Of a stretch of DNA of 64,000 bases, positions 23,119 to 35,636 are shown in pieces. How positions within the stretch are numbered: position 1 is the stretch's first letter; each line of letters begins with the position of its first letter. The notes under the pieces are model-generated. The model ran no database searches, had not been told where the DNA came from, and worked only from the letters and a program-made list of their open reading frames with translations. Source of the stretch: Telmatactis stephensoni (Eukaryota > Cnidaria > Anthozoa > Actiniaria > Isophelliidae); the NCBI GenBank assembly GCA_029948255.1, contig JALIZF010001465.1, positions 62,001 through 126,000 of the forward strand. The letters are read 5' to 3'. Position numbers and translations under genes: made by a program.

Positions 23119-25868
23119 TCAGGGATCCGCAGAGATAAGTTTCTGAGCAGAGCTTGAGCTTCCAACTTTTAAAACTACATTCTTAAGATCCTTCTGGACA
23201 CTGTACGTCGACAGCTTACCTGAGTGTTCATTTGTAAAACATTCTGGGCCCGTAATATCGTCATCTTTGTCCATTTTCTCGTAGTCATATTCTCTACTTT
23301 CACCTGACTGTTCATTTCTAAAACATGCCACCGTGCGATCTTCTTGTTTTTCCATTCCCTCGTAATCATATTCAATACTCTCGTCCTGGCTTTCTACACT
23401 GCTATCACCGTTGTCACCTTTGTAGAGAAAAAATTATTAATAATATTTGGAAGATAAAGCAGAGTTATCCTGGATTTTCTCATTGAAAATTTTGCAGTAC
23501 CTTTCCCATTTCGATTTTTCCTGACTGCTTCCTTACGTTGGCAAGAGACTTCACCTCCAGTGTTTGACTGATCGTTTCCTTCCAAAGCTTTAGTATGAAA
23601 GAAAAGAGTATAATATAATCATAATAACCATTCTGTTAAGATTAACAGTTTGTTTTTATGCAACCCCAAAAACACATCTACTAGTAAACCGATTAGATAT
23701 TTCTTTACTCTTCCTCATATCTTAACCATAAGCAGAATATCTCGTTTGGGAGTGAATGGGATAAATGCTTCGAAAAGGTTTGGCACTTATTTTTGGCGTG
23801 GTTTATACATTCACTGAAGCGCGAGATTGGAATTTGATACGTTACTGACGGTTGAAACTTGTAGACTCGTATATAGTGTAAATTCCAAACTCACCTTTGG
23901 ATACGATATCGATGACGTGATCTGGAAGTTTTCGCTTGTATAAATACGTTGCCCGTACATTGATACCACCCAGTTTTCGACACTGACTCCGCCCTATGCC
24001 TTCTTTCCTCAAAAGTTCGTGCAGTCTTTTAGACTCGTGAGGTTTGGCGGAGTAAAATTCCGGACTGATTATTATGCACGACTCCTGACCGCTATAACCA
24101 CTTTTGATTACACGTTTAACCTTTGAACAAAAAAATATTAACAGCATCACAACAATGCGAACTAGTCGACAATAAATATGTTTCGAAAAGCCATTAAAAA
24201 GAAACAGCAAAAGTAGGGAACGACGACTTGCATGGAAGGAAGAGGAACAATACTAAATTTTAACATACATATATCCAAAAATACAACGAAAGCCCATGGT
24301 CGTAATAAGAAAGATCGAAGAAAAGAAAGGAGAGTGTTCAACTATCAGTGACATTTCAACTTTGAGGAGTAAGATATCTGTTTTGGTCGCGTGACCGAAA
24401 CAAATATAATTCACTATCAATAACAGACCACCCTTCCTGTCGGACTTTCATGAGCATTTTAAAAACAGGTCTTTACAATGGATAGCGATTTCATCCAGGA
24501 CGTAGCATACTTCACTGCGAAACCAGAATTTCACATAATTCTGAGTTCCCTTGCATTAAGGTGATTGTTACCTGGTCGTAAGAAGTTTCCTGAACAAACT
24601 CAACAACATCGGCGAGAAAGCACTGTACTGGGTCGAGTAAAGGTGGACTTCTATCGATATTGGACAGTTGATCTCGTTCCAGGCTCGTATTTTGGTATTC
24701 AACGACAAATGGTGCCACTTTAGTTTGGAAATACTCTTTGACAATTTCAAAGTCACACGACAAAAGCTCACACATCTATAAATTAAATTGTGGTACTGTA
24801 CAAATTAATACACAAAGTACACAATCGTTAATCTTAATTTTGAACTACAAAAACAACACAACATTTTTCAATTTCGGAGACCTGTTCCGACTATCAAAAA
24901 GTCATCATTGTTTTTAAGTCAAGCTAAATTACAATTTGCGATGTTTAAATAGAGTGCTTACAATATATCCGTGAAAAACTTTGGAAGGATTTGCACTACT
25001 TTGTACTAATTAAAGAATAGAAAACAAGGGATTTCGCGCTATTTTGTACAGTTTAGTTCGCTAACTTTTCCACGTATATATTGTAAGCACTCTAGTATCG
25101 TAACTATAGATTGTTTTGTGATAAGTGTAAAGGTGTTTGGAATATAAACTTGTTGAGAACACTAATCCCTTGATCCCGCCATTATTACAAATCATATCCC
25201 AAATAAAAGACTTCATAACTTGAGATTTGCGAAATAAAATTCCTCTAAACTAGATGAAAACTTAGTTCGTACTTCCAAGATTAATTTGCAAAGTTGACTT
25301 AAGATTCTATAGTAAACCTTTTTGAGAAATAACCAAAAATCTGATATGCGGGATTTCCCCATAAATTAACGCCGATTGCAGGGATACACCTAGCACTGAA
25401 GCTTCAATCCTTTAGCTACTATGTCTTAAAACATCTTAAAGAATCGACTACAGGAAAGTGGTTTTTAAAACGTTTAGTTGTTATCGGTTGGTGACCAAAA
25501 AAACGGTGCCAAAAAAACCGTTTCCAGGCACCTTAAAACTAGTATGTCCTTTGTCACTACTATGGAAATATTACCTCTTTGGAAAACCATAGGGCGACGG
25601 CATACGACAACGTGACGTCGCTTATGGCTCCGTCAATTAAATCTGCCACGTATGGGATAAATTGGTGTATGTTTTCTGCTGTTCCTCTCTCTTCAAAGCG
25701 TTGGCCAACTTCTATTAGTTGGCCAAGAGCAGCTGAAAGACTGCCAGAATTCGTTTTTGACTTGATCTCAACATGTGCAGCGATTTCGTCGGAAGTAACT
25801 CCTCTTATGGAATCTCCTGTGAAGGGGACATAGATTACTCTTCTCACCTCCCTTTTAATAAAAAAAAG

Positions 25869-25899
<31 letters not shown>

Positions 25900-28800
25900 T
25901 AAATCGCTAAAACTTTGATATTGTTCTGATATATATACATATATATATCCGCCATTTTCTATTGTCTTTCCTTTTGTTCTCAAGTTTTTCGGTTGAGAAC
26001 AACCTTAAGAACAAAAGGAAAGACCATCGAAATTGGCGGATATATATATGTATATATATATGAGAACAATATCAAAGTTGTATATATATGCGTACATCAT
26101 ATTGAAAGAGAAATAGCACCAATACACCTAACGTAATATATTTGTAATTGGTCAAAGAGGCAAAACAGTGTTCATAGGGTTAATAAAAACATTGAATGTA
26201 TGAATTATGCTTTGGGTTAGGCCTTTTGTTCTACATCTGAACTTCGCCCTTTTCCTTTACCGTTCTTTGATATCTGCAAAAAGGCACAATCACAAGCACT
26301 GTTAAGATTGTAGTGTATGATGTGTCCAAAATTAATTTCAATATTCACCTTGCACTAGCCTTGACCACTTCATTAGAGGTCAAGAAAAGTGCAGAATGCA
26401 CCTTTTCACAACCTCTAGCGATCGTAGCTTTTGTGGTACCAGTATAAAAGTCCACAAAGGCATCGCTTAAACTCCCAATATTTTTTGGGTCGTCGATGAA
26501 CACACCCATGGTAGACAAACTTCCGCTCAGCAGGATGGCCTCTTTAGACGACGTGTTCACACAATGTTTTTCCATCCCTACAGAAATTGAACAACGGCAG
26601 ATTGGTACATCTCCAAAAGATAATTCAATGTCCTTGATTGTATACTTATGTTGACACCCAACATGCTGTTTTCACATACAAATGCTACGACAAGCTGACA
26701 TACCCAATTATAGACAATCGTTCACGATATTTCAGCTAACTTACCAATTATCGCCATCATTAATTTAAGAGAGCAAGTTTTGCCTCTACCAGGTTTTCCG
26801 ATCAATATAGTCACAGGGCACCCGTCGAACATTTGACGGACAAGATGGGAATGTAAACCCATTAGAGTACAACCGAGGGAATACAATAATGCCCCAAAAT
26901 TCTGTTTCATGGCTAGTTTGGCAAACTGTAAGAGAGTAAACGTAAGTATTAAGTGTTAAAGAGGAAACAAAACATTTTGATAAAGACACATCAAAGTGTA
27001 CAACTTACTGGTAGGATATCCTTTAGGGGATCCAATGAAAATGGCGTGACAACACTTATATCCATTTTTTTGTCCTTTTGCAATGGAATGTATACAAACT
27101 CGTGTTGGGTTTCGTCAAGCAGATTTCCCATGCAATCAACATGTACCTTGAAAAAAATGTTACAATTGATGCAAATCAGCGCTGATTTGAACATGGAATT
27201 CGAACATTATGAATTTCGTTTTCATTATAAGCATTGTTATTTAACAGCGATTATGTTATTGCCCTTTTTTACATTAGGATAATCACTTTCTTGCTTTAAT
27301 ATTAAAGATTATTTATTATTGTTCATTGTTGGCATTGTTCTTTAAATACACTTTCAATATACGATCAGAAGTTTTATTCTAAAGGCCGGCACACACTAGG
27401 CGTCAGGTCGCTGCGACATGACGTGGCGACACGTCGCTTCGTGTGCACTGTGCTGGGACGAATCCACTTTTACTACTTTGGTCGCTGCGATCGTACGTAC
27501 GCACGAATTCAAACCAGTTTAAATTTATGCAACGTGAACCCGCGTCGTGCCGTAGCGACCTGACGCCCAGTGTGTGTCATCCTTAAACATGTTTCGGGAT
27601 TTCACGTGACATCTTCAGTACACTAAATATATGATTACAAAATTTCGTAACCCTAGCTATAAATACAATAGGTAACCTAATGCACTAAGAATGACAACTA
27701 TTGGTATGGGGTACGTAGGTATAGCTAGGTTTATGAAGTTTTGTAAACATGCTCAGTCTATTGAAGATGACATGTGAAAGGCCAAAACAGTTTGGAGGGA
27801 AAAGTTTGATCCGGACGTGGTGAAATCGTTCCACAGCTTTTATTCACAATAGGCCCCATGATGGTTTTGACACTCTAATGCAGATTACTCGTGTGCTTAC
27901 TGAGGGGCCAAACAACTTTAAACCAGTGGATTTCAGCTTTTCTATTCGTAGAATTTTGATTTAGATAATATTAAACGATTTGGGGCATAAAAGTAAAATC
28001 TTTAGGAAACATCGGACTTTTCAAATTAGGCTGTTGTTCAAGTCCTTGCACCCTTGAAGTTCACATGGCTAATTTGCATTACAAGATGAAAACCATCAGA
28101 TTATGGTGTTTAGCGTTAATATAACCTATTCACACTAGAGGCGAGCAAATCGTGTAATCTAACACATCGTAGATTAAAATTAGATCATCCTGTATATATA
28201 ATTTAGATTGGTCTTTGATCAAACTGTTCATGTCGACAAACAAACCAAAACACTAAAATTAAAGTGGGTGTGTTTTTGAGAGACGATTTGACGAGGCGAT
28301 TTGTTCGTGAAGACGATTTATTCGTCTTTATTATGAATTAGACATACAGACTATAACAAGTGTTCGTTATAATGAAATCAATGAGAACACTATCATTATC
28401 CATCCTAATTAATCTGTCTGATTGGTCAAAAGGGAAAGTGTTCTTTGTCAACAAGGCTTAGATAGAAAAGAAATTCAAAAAAATGAACCGGGAATTCATA
28501 GCATGATAGAATGATAAGCTTAAAACGTTATAGACTACAAGAAGGTTGAATGCATACCCAGATTCACAGATGAGACGAAAAAGTCGTCTGAACGGCTAAA
28601 TCGGCCCGATTCAGTTTACATACGAACTAATCGTCTACAATTACAACTCAATTAGAACAATTGGTTTGTCTCGGTATGAATTTATAATTCAGGTCCACGA
28701 GTGTTTGGTCGAACTGTCGAATTTGAGGAACTAAACAAATAGTACAATTAATTCTTTTCAAACTGTGGTTTTAGAGACGATTTGTCGTCATTCGACGGTT

Positions 28801-29813
28801 CGGACGATGTGTTCGTTTCTATTGTGAGTTAGGCCTATGGCGTGTTAAATACACTGGAGATGACAAATCGTCCTGAAAAATTGGTTCTTCTTGTATGAAT
28901 CGAGCTGTTAATCTCGATGAAAAAAACAAACCACATAACACCATTTGTTATTTTGTAAGTTTGATTTTTTTTCAGACGATTAATTTGTTCGTCTCTAGTA
29001 TGAATTGGGCTAATGGACATTTACCTTATCGGAAAGGATAAACACATTTCCATTACTATTGCTTTGCATTCGACCCAGCGTTGAGGTGCTGATTCTTGAA
29101 GTGTATCTGTCGCTTTCAAGAAATTTATTTACCTTGTCTACCAGGACAGTTTTAAACATTTGTTCGCTAAGAGAACATACTAGGCCACCACAGCCTTTAG
29201 TCTGTAGTGCGGTATTAGCGTATGCAACAAATTGGTCTCGTTTAGGATTGGACGGGACAAATGCTTCAAAGCTATAAAATAAACGACAAGATACCTTCAG
29301 CTATATGTGTTTATAATATATACCCCTGTAGGGAACATGGCTGAATAAACGGGCCTATATATTGTTTCCATGTTCACCAATTAAGTTCGAGCAAGATTAA
29401 AAAATCCCAACTCTATAAAGAAAAATCACCTTGAATGTATAGAAATTACGGTACGCGATATATAAGTCAGAATAATGTAGCTCAATCTTAGAGACCACAC
29501 ACCTAAACTCTTGTTCCCTTTACAAACAGAAGTCCCATTAGATCGGGCTCGTCTCAAACCTAATATTACTATATAACATTTATGAAACGTTAAGATATAA
29601 GAATTACAGTATATGTACTCACGTTGTATGGTCGTTGCAAAATACTTTGATACGGTATATATAGCCATTCATTGTTCCCAGGGTTTGAATTATTGGTTTG
29701 AATGTAAAATTCGATTCCGCTTTTAGGATCGTAACAGGATCTTCGCCCTTTTTCGTCTCTTTTGTCCGTAAACAGATTCTTCTATTTTTTTCCACAATTT
29801 TAGTCTTGGGCAT
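23119..29813 (-). CDS. 10-exon gene for a 692-aa P-loop NTPase (DUF927/SF3-helicase-like)
   Basis: Exons on the minus strand, all with AG/GT borders and matching phase: 29813-29623, 29271-29025, 27146-27009, 26925-26745, 26577-26349, 25851-25575, 24775-24572, 24120-23895, 23587-23501, 23417-23119 (2079 bp, stop included). The start has A at -3 and the N-terminus is Lys-rich. Walker A GKPGRGKT is at residues 236-242. A Walker B-like MGVFIDDP is at 276-283. FYTGTTKATI at 296-305 and SALFLTSNE at 314-322 match the order of SF3 motif C (TSN) and the DUF927 ATPase of phage-type primases. A second compact domain (exon 8) is unrecognised. The acidic C-terminus repeats EYDYE.M and CF.NE.SG. A replication or helicase-like ATPase role is inferred; the family assignment rests on motifs only. 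Intron 2 (1.9 kb) and intron 5 carry MITEs. It is head-to-head with the gene at 31848. Confidence 0.82.
25911..26079. mobile_element. Long hairpin with TATATA arms inside intron 5
   Basis: Arms 25911-25980 and 26008-26079 are near-perfect inverted copies (AACTTTGATATTGTTCT ... AGAACAATATCAAAGTT, with a TATATACATATATATAT middle) and a 27-base loop. It lies about 60 bp upstream (in transcript sense) of the exon 6 acceptor of the NTPase gene. Probably a MITE. It would form a strong RNA hairpin in the intron. Confidence 0.8.
27382..27584. mobile_element. GC-rich MITE (203 bp) in intron 2
   Basis: The left arm AAGGCCGGCACACACTAGGC and the right arm (reverse complement AAGGATGACACACACTGGGC) continue together through GTCAGGTCGCTRCG, about 40 bp each. 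GC content stands out against the AT-rich intron. No coding capacity. Confidence 0.8.
28125..29015. repeat. Cluster of nested MITE ends (ACGATTTGTTCGTC family)
   Basis: At least four sequences of the type GACGATTTGTTCGTCTNTANTATGAATTRGGC, in both orientations, occur near 28135, 28305, 28570, 28770, 28865 and 28978. They are ends of several related inverted-repeat elements inserted into or beside one another, filling the 3' half of intron 2 of the NTPase gene. No exon was found here, and the phase from exon 2 to exon 3 already closes without one. Confidence 0.65.
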
Positions 29814-29907
29814 GTTTAAGCTCGTTGTTTGGCTTCGTTAATTTGCATCGGAGGCTATCAAGGTTCGAGTGAGTGGAGCGGGCGGTACCGACCGGGCAAT
29901 ATATCCA

Positions 29908-30085
29908 AAATGCAGGCTGGGAAATGCAGACTAATAAAATGCAGACTATTAAATTTGGCATAGAATGAATATATCTGATTTCAAAATAATTTAGCTGGTC
30001 TGCATTTTTCCAGTCTTCACTGACCCTTCTCTTTGCCAGTCTTCATGTTACCAGTCTGTATTTTTACAGTCTGCATTTTAGACCA
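29908..30085. mobile_element. Foldback of AAAATGCAGACTGG units
   Basis: AAAATGCAGRCTGG and AAATGCAGACTAATA repeats at 29908-29950 are mirrored by GTCTGCATTTTTCCAG, AGTCTGTATTTTTACAG and TCTGCATTTTA at 29999-30081. Several short inverted copies form an imperfect foldback just upstream of the NTPase start codon. Confidence 0.6.
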
Positions 30086-30122
30086 ATAATGACAGGCTAG
30101 GATATAATTGAACACCTAGGGC

Positions 30123-30200
30123 GAATCAATAGCTTGATTATATATTATGATAATACTTTAGGAATCAATAGCTTGATTATATATTATGATAATACTTTAT
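30123..30200. repeat. 39-bp exact tandem duplication
   Basis: The unit starting GAATCAATAGCTTGATTATA occurs at 30123 and 30162, identical over its length. Confidence 0.9.
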
Positions 30201-31847
30201 GAATCCTATAATAGTTGTCTGGCAGCCTATGGATTAGCAAGAAAAAAATAAATAACCCCAACCCTCTGGGTCGATGTGCGTACAACACCTGCAGTGAGAG
30301 TTTTTTTTTCTTCTTTTCTGTCCTTTTCTTTTATATAGATTAAGTTTTTAATTTTTAGAACGTGCGAGTTCCACTGCCGTTTTAAATATCACCATTAAGA
30401 CAGAGGGAATGTTCTTTTAGTATTATAATAAGACGTTTAATCTTATTTTGATTAACACGTGATAGTAATCTCTAATTTAAAACTGTAAACCATATTAACA
30501 ATCGGATTTAAATGGAGAGTTTCTTTCATTAATACCACATCTATTAAAAATGTGTTAATAACGTGTTACAGCTATGAATCCGTCATTATGATTTTCCACG
30601 TTGTAGATCAAGGTGTATGCAATCGTTTAAGATATCGTTTGCGCTGTTCGCTGTTCGCCGTCGAGAAAAGGGACCGCAGACCAATGTCAGCACTATTAGG
30701 TCTGTGTGTAATATATCAAATAAAGACTTATCATAATAGGGAGATTTGTGATGCATTTTGACGCAGCTTTTTAGGCACCAAGTGGGGTGCCAGTGGTAGG
30801 TTATAGAATGGGTGGATGGATTGTCAGTAGGTTGTTCGTAGCATTTCATCAGGCCATTTTTAAGGGTACGTGCGGGTAGATAGTGGCATCTGATCCACCA
30901 ATTTGAACTTTAATATATTTGTGACTGACAAAAATTTATGGCAACCTGAAATAATTTTTTTCTTTCCGAACTCAAGATTCGTAACGAAAAGAAACAACGA
31001 GGATGTATCCATATATTGCTAGATTCATTACATATAGTCTTTAATATACAGGCAATAATGTTGATGACGTGCTCAATTTTTTATTGCGAAAGCTTTTTGT
31101 ATCTGTCTTGCTTCAGTGCTTCTTTACGAAACCTTGCCGTCATACGACTCAGTGGTGCTTCTCAAAAGGGACTCCAGCTGGGTAAACTTGGTCGGCCATC
31201 AGCTCACAGACAGGTTGAACATGTTTCATTCTATACCAAAGTACCATTAACAACGTTATTGTATTGTATTGTGTTCTATGGACATCCTCCAATTTCATTA
31301 ATGACTTACAGCGACCTTATTTATTTCACCACCTAGAAGGTGAACGCAGTATACACAATGTGTGCGCAAATAATGGCTTTTACACATAACATATAATGCA
31401 GTTCAATAGGCGTTAAGAAACAAGAAGGCCGGCAAATTTACTGTAAGGCCGATAAGGTTTGTCTAGAACGGAGGACATATGAATCAGCTGGTAGGGGCGG
31501 TGACATAAAGCGGCCTTTTTTATTATTTTTCGTTTCAGCCCCAAACTCAAGTCCATGCTTTTTACTATGCTATTTTAGTTGATGAATTTCTTTTTTTTTA
31601 TTATTATTAAGCTTATCGCATTGTGTAGATTTTGGAAAACATGCTTGGTCCACTATGTCTTAAAGACGCCGATTGCAACCCGGGGCCTGCCAATTCGTTC
31701 GTTTAATCTCTTTATCTTTAATTCACAGCATCAGGTCAAAAGGACTAACACCTGACGTGACGAAATAGTAACATAATAAATTACAAGTAGCGTATTGGTT
31801 CGAATGATTGTTTTGAATTCTTACAGTAGTTTCACATTTGGAAGAAA
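30201..31847. other. Intergenic space between two divergent genes
   Basis: This separates the NTPase gene (minus, start at 29813) from the OTU/CXC gene (plus, start at 31848) and must hold at least part of both promoters. Two open frames of 87 and 106 codons have no recognised domain. I see no clear TATA box next to either start. An additional 5' exon for the plus gene could lie here. Confidence 0.4.
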
Positions 31848-34800
31848 ATGTTACTCTTCAACTTTCTGGCATTTTTAGTTATTACCTCCTCGCTTCACCG
31901 TTTGATTATTGGAGTGACGCTAGACCCTAAAGCTCAAGCTTACATAAATCGTCTGATTGAGGATTTTAGAGAAAATTGCAAGGATTCTCGTTATGACCAC
32001 ATCATCATTCCACAACTGATTGGGGAAGGACTTGAAGACTACCATTACCCTAAAGTGTTCATTTGGTGCCCTATGAGTCACTTTGGTATTTCCATTCAAT
32101 GTCCAGAACACAGACGTCCACTCAAAGTAGGGCAGTTTACATGTCAAGTTATCAAAAAAAGTTATTTCAACCCTAGGCTGGTTTATGATATACGTGGAAA
32201 TGTCATTCTAATACAAAGAAGCTATATTTGTAATTGCGCTGGTGGAAAAAAGCACAGATATTTATCTGGAAGTGTACACATGTTAAATGCAATGCCATCC
32301 TTATACAGCCATTGTTTTCCCTTTAACATGCAATATAAATCTGCTTCTTCAAAAGCATTAATCGATTTTTTGTACACACAAATAATTAATGGTGTGAGTT
32401 TTGCTAAAATGAGCGAGGCAATTGCAAATCTAAATTTTAATGAATTTTGTGAGAGGAGCAATCGTCTTTTTTTGTCATCCAATTCTAACCAAACAGTGAC
32501 GAAAGAGAGATCTCACAACAAAGAATTTTACGCGAATCTGTTGTATTCGTTTCCAAGCAGCAACCAGTTGATGTACTTATTTCTTGGCGATTATCAAGAG
32601 AAACATGCACATTTCGAGGCTGATATGAAAGAACGGCTAAAGAAAAGTACAACTTTCACCTGCGACCATACTTTCAAAATTAGTAAGTATATAGGTGGAA
32701 GAAGAGGTAGCGATAAACTCAACGTGCGACAATTCGAAAACCTCTTTATCGTACTTAACGAGAAGAGGGAAGTGGTTTCTTGGCAGTTAACCAGGTCAAC
32801 TGCATTTGATGAGATAAGATATTTACTCGAGCAAGCAAAAATTGAAAAGGAGAAAGATGTTGAAGTTATTATCGTCGATGACTGTTGTAAAGTGAACGCT
32901 ATGTACAAATCTGTATATCCCAATGCAGAAGTTAAACTAGATCTTTTTCACGCTGTCCAAAGAGTTGTAAAAGCCGTCCCGAAAGGTAGTCCGTTTGCAA
33001 AGACGTTTAGTGTAGAGTTCGGTCAGATTTTTCGTCAAGAGGGAGATTACGGAAAGACTAGAACATTGCCAACACCGAAACCACAAATTATTGAAGCAAA
33101 CCTTGATAACATCATTAACAAATACAATAAATTCTTGAATTTAAAAGAATTAACAAAAGTCTTAATGGAGATAAATAACCTAAGGAAACACATTAAAAAA
33201 GGATGTTTGTCGGGCCTAAAAGCTGGTGAAGGTACCGAAGCAAATGAAAGGCTACATAAACATTTAAATAAGACCTTGATTTGTAATGCAACTGGTATTG
33301 GAGTAGAATTGGTCTTGGCTATTTTAAGTGTGTTGTTTTACTCTATTAACTGCAATAGAGATGGTGTGAAGCACAAAATGAATTCCAAGGTGGTACCCTT
33401 GGTGCCAAAAGGAAAGTCCAAAATAACTCCTTCTCATACGTCTAAACAATTGTGGGAAAATCACCTGCCACATGATGACAGAGTTCCAGAAAAGTTAGAT
33501 GGCGTATGGGCACCAAGGGACAGTGAGATGCAAAAGTCAAACCCTCCTTTAAATGATAAAATAGTTGTCTTGGGAGAAGATATACAAGACCTTTTCAACG
33601 ACAGCTTGTATAAGTTGTTAGTAAAGGACATGCAGAAGTTAGAATGTATACTCGAAAAATTCAAAAACGATTGTAATGACAGGACTTTTCATCCATTTAA
33701 TCTTCCAGTTACACAGTGTGTTAGCAGAAAATTTTTGACATCTTACCGAGAGGACGTACACGACAATCATTCAGAAATACTCAAACGGCATCTCTCTTCT
33801 TTTGGTCTGGTTGTATCTCCAGTGGCTGGAGACGGTGATTGTGCCTTTCGAAGTATTATAGTGCAATTACAACAAGTCATAGAATGTGAAGATAGGGAAA
33901 ATCTTAGGGGACACCTGACAAAACTGGGACTATTGAAAGATACAGACGATGATGTATACCAACTTAGACAGATCTTTGTCGACCATGTACAGAGCAACGA
34001 GCACTATCAAATGTTAAGTGGAATATCTATTGAAGAGCTTAACAATGAAACAGAACGATTTAGGGAAGAAGGAACCTTCTGTGGTGACATGGGAGATCTG
34101 ATTGTAAAAGTATGCTCGGATGTATTAAAAGTACCAGTTATGGTAATTACAAGCTTAAGTGGATGTCCATACATTCCTTTTATTCCTGATGAAACACTCA
34201 CAGACGAAGTGATTTACATTGCCTATAATTCATATGGGCCTGGTCATTACGATGGAACAGTTCGAAGTAATTACAATTTAGGTAAGGGAAACAGGCTCAA
34301 TTTTTGAAAATAGTTGTCGAGTTTGTATGAATGGGCGAAAAAAGTAGGTCATTCTATATTGTTATATTTCCATAATTTATTAGTGTCATTGTTAGTATTA
34401 AGTGAAATTACCCCATTTGTTGTCAAATTTATGGTAGCTGGGCTATCAATAATCGCAAACCCTCAAACCCTCATTTTAATTATTATTATTCTTTTGTTTT
34501 ACCTATTTTACAATAATCGTCATCATCATCATTAGCTACATGAGAACATTTTTTCTGTTGATAGGAAGAGATATCAGTGACCCCAAGAAAGGCTGCTCAT
34601 GTGGGAAAAACGTTAAAGAAGGTGGCAATGCATGTTTTCAAGAAAAAGATGTAGTGCGCACACGCTGTCCTTGTGTAAAGTCAGGAATTAGTTGTTCGAG
34701 AGAATGCCGATGTAAAGGTTGTAAGAACACAATCGAAAATAACAATGCTGAAAACCTAAATGAGACAAAAGAAAGAAAAAGTGATGTACATTGTAAGTGT

Positions 34801-35298
34801 GGATATCAAAAGGTAAAAAAACATCCTAACTACGTCGCCTGTTCCGATTCTGAAGGTAGAAAATCAAGATGTCCTTGTATGAAAAATCAACAAGCATGTG
34901 GTTTAGATTGTGGATGTGTAAATTGTAGTAATCACAAGCCCACAATTCACAATCCTTTAAAGAATGATGCTCCTCCGATGAAAAGACGGCGGATCAATCC
35001 GTCGCCTTTCCATAGGACAACTACTGCGTCGTTTCTTCTTGAGCATGGTGTGAAACCTAGAGACGGACCCTGGACGAACAGTGAGACGTGTCTTATTCTG
35101 AGCATTGTTTCTTTCCTGTCATCGACTTTGGTTCCTCTCAATACCGAAAATGTCACATTGCTTTATAATAAGATTGTAGAGAACGAAAGCGAAACTGGTT
35201 TACTGATAAGGCCTAAAACTATAGAGCAGGTTTCAGGAAAGTTAAGCCAACTAAATGATAAATGGGCCGTTGCAGATTCGCTAAATGATTTAAGTTGA
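31848..35298 (+). CDS. DDE transposase-like protein with OTU protease and CXC domains, 2 exons, ~1055 aa
   Basis: Exon 1 is 31848-34281 and exon 2 is 34565-35298. The intron (GTAAGG...TAG, 283 bp) joins in phase and removes the stop after the OTU domain. The N-terminal region holds Cys/His pairs (FIWCPMSHFG, YICNCAGG). A DDE-like core has D273 (TCDHTFK), D344/D345 (IIVDDCC, then LDLFHAVQRV) and E464 (GTEANERLH). An OTU cysteine-protease domain has GDGDC at 661-665 and the catalytic-type His at 800 (GPGHYD). Exon 2 has two Cys-rich CXC/tesmin-like clusters (CSCGKN, CPCVKSGISC, CRCKGC; then CKCGY, CPCMKNQQACG, CGCVNC), a KRRRINP basic patch and a Myb/SANT-like end (PWTNSET). I recall similar fusions among uncharacterised cnidarian proteins. 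The hydrophobic first 20 residues may be unspliced intron, so the start is uncertain. It could be an active transposase or a domesticated gene. Confidence 0.82.
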
Positions 35299-35636
35299 GC
35301 ACTGATTAACAGTTTTGATGCCGTTCAATTGACAATTAATAGACGAGAAAGTTACGGTTGCCCAGATGTGAGTAACCATCGTTTTTTTCTCAGCGACTTT
35401 GAAAGGCCACTTTTGGCGTCTTTAAAACAATAACATAGCATTTTATAGAATGTTTACAATTATTCGTTTAATTATTTTTTTCCTCTAATTGTAAGGGTTT
35501 GCAAATGTATCAATCAATCGATTAAAAGTCAGTGTGCCTGAATTTCTTTTTGCCCAAGTGTAACTAATTACTATTGTGATTTGTTGTTGCTAATATTGCC
35601 ATACGATAATAGCAAAATAGAAATTTTGATTGGTAG

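Noticed and set aside
34314..34535. 73-codon hydrophobic frame ending in four His
   Set aside because: Lies wholly in the intron (34282-34564) that joins the OTU and CXC exons in phase.
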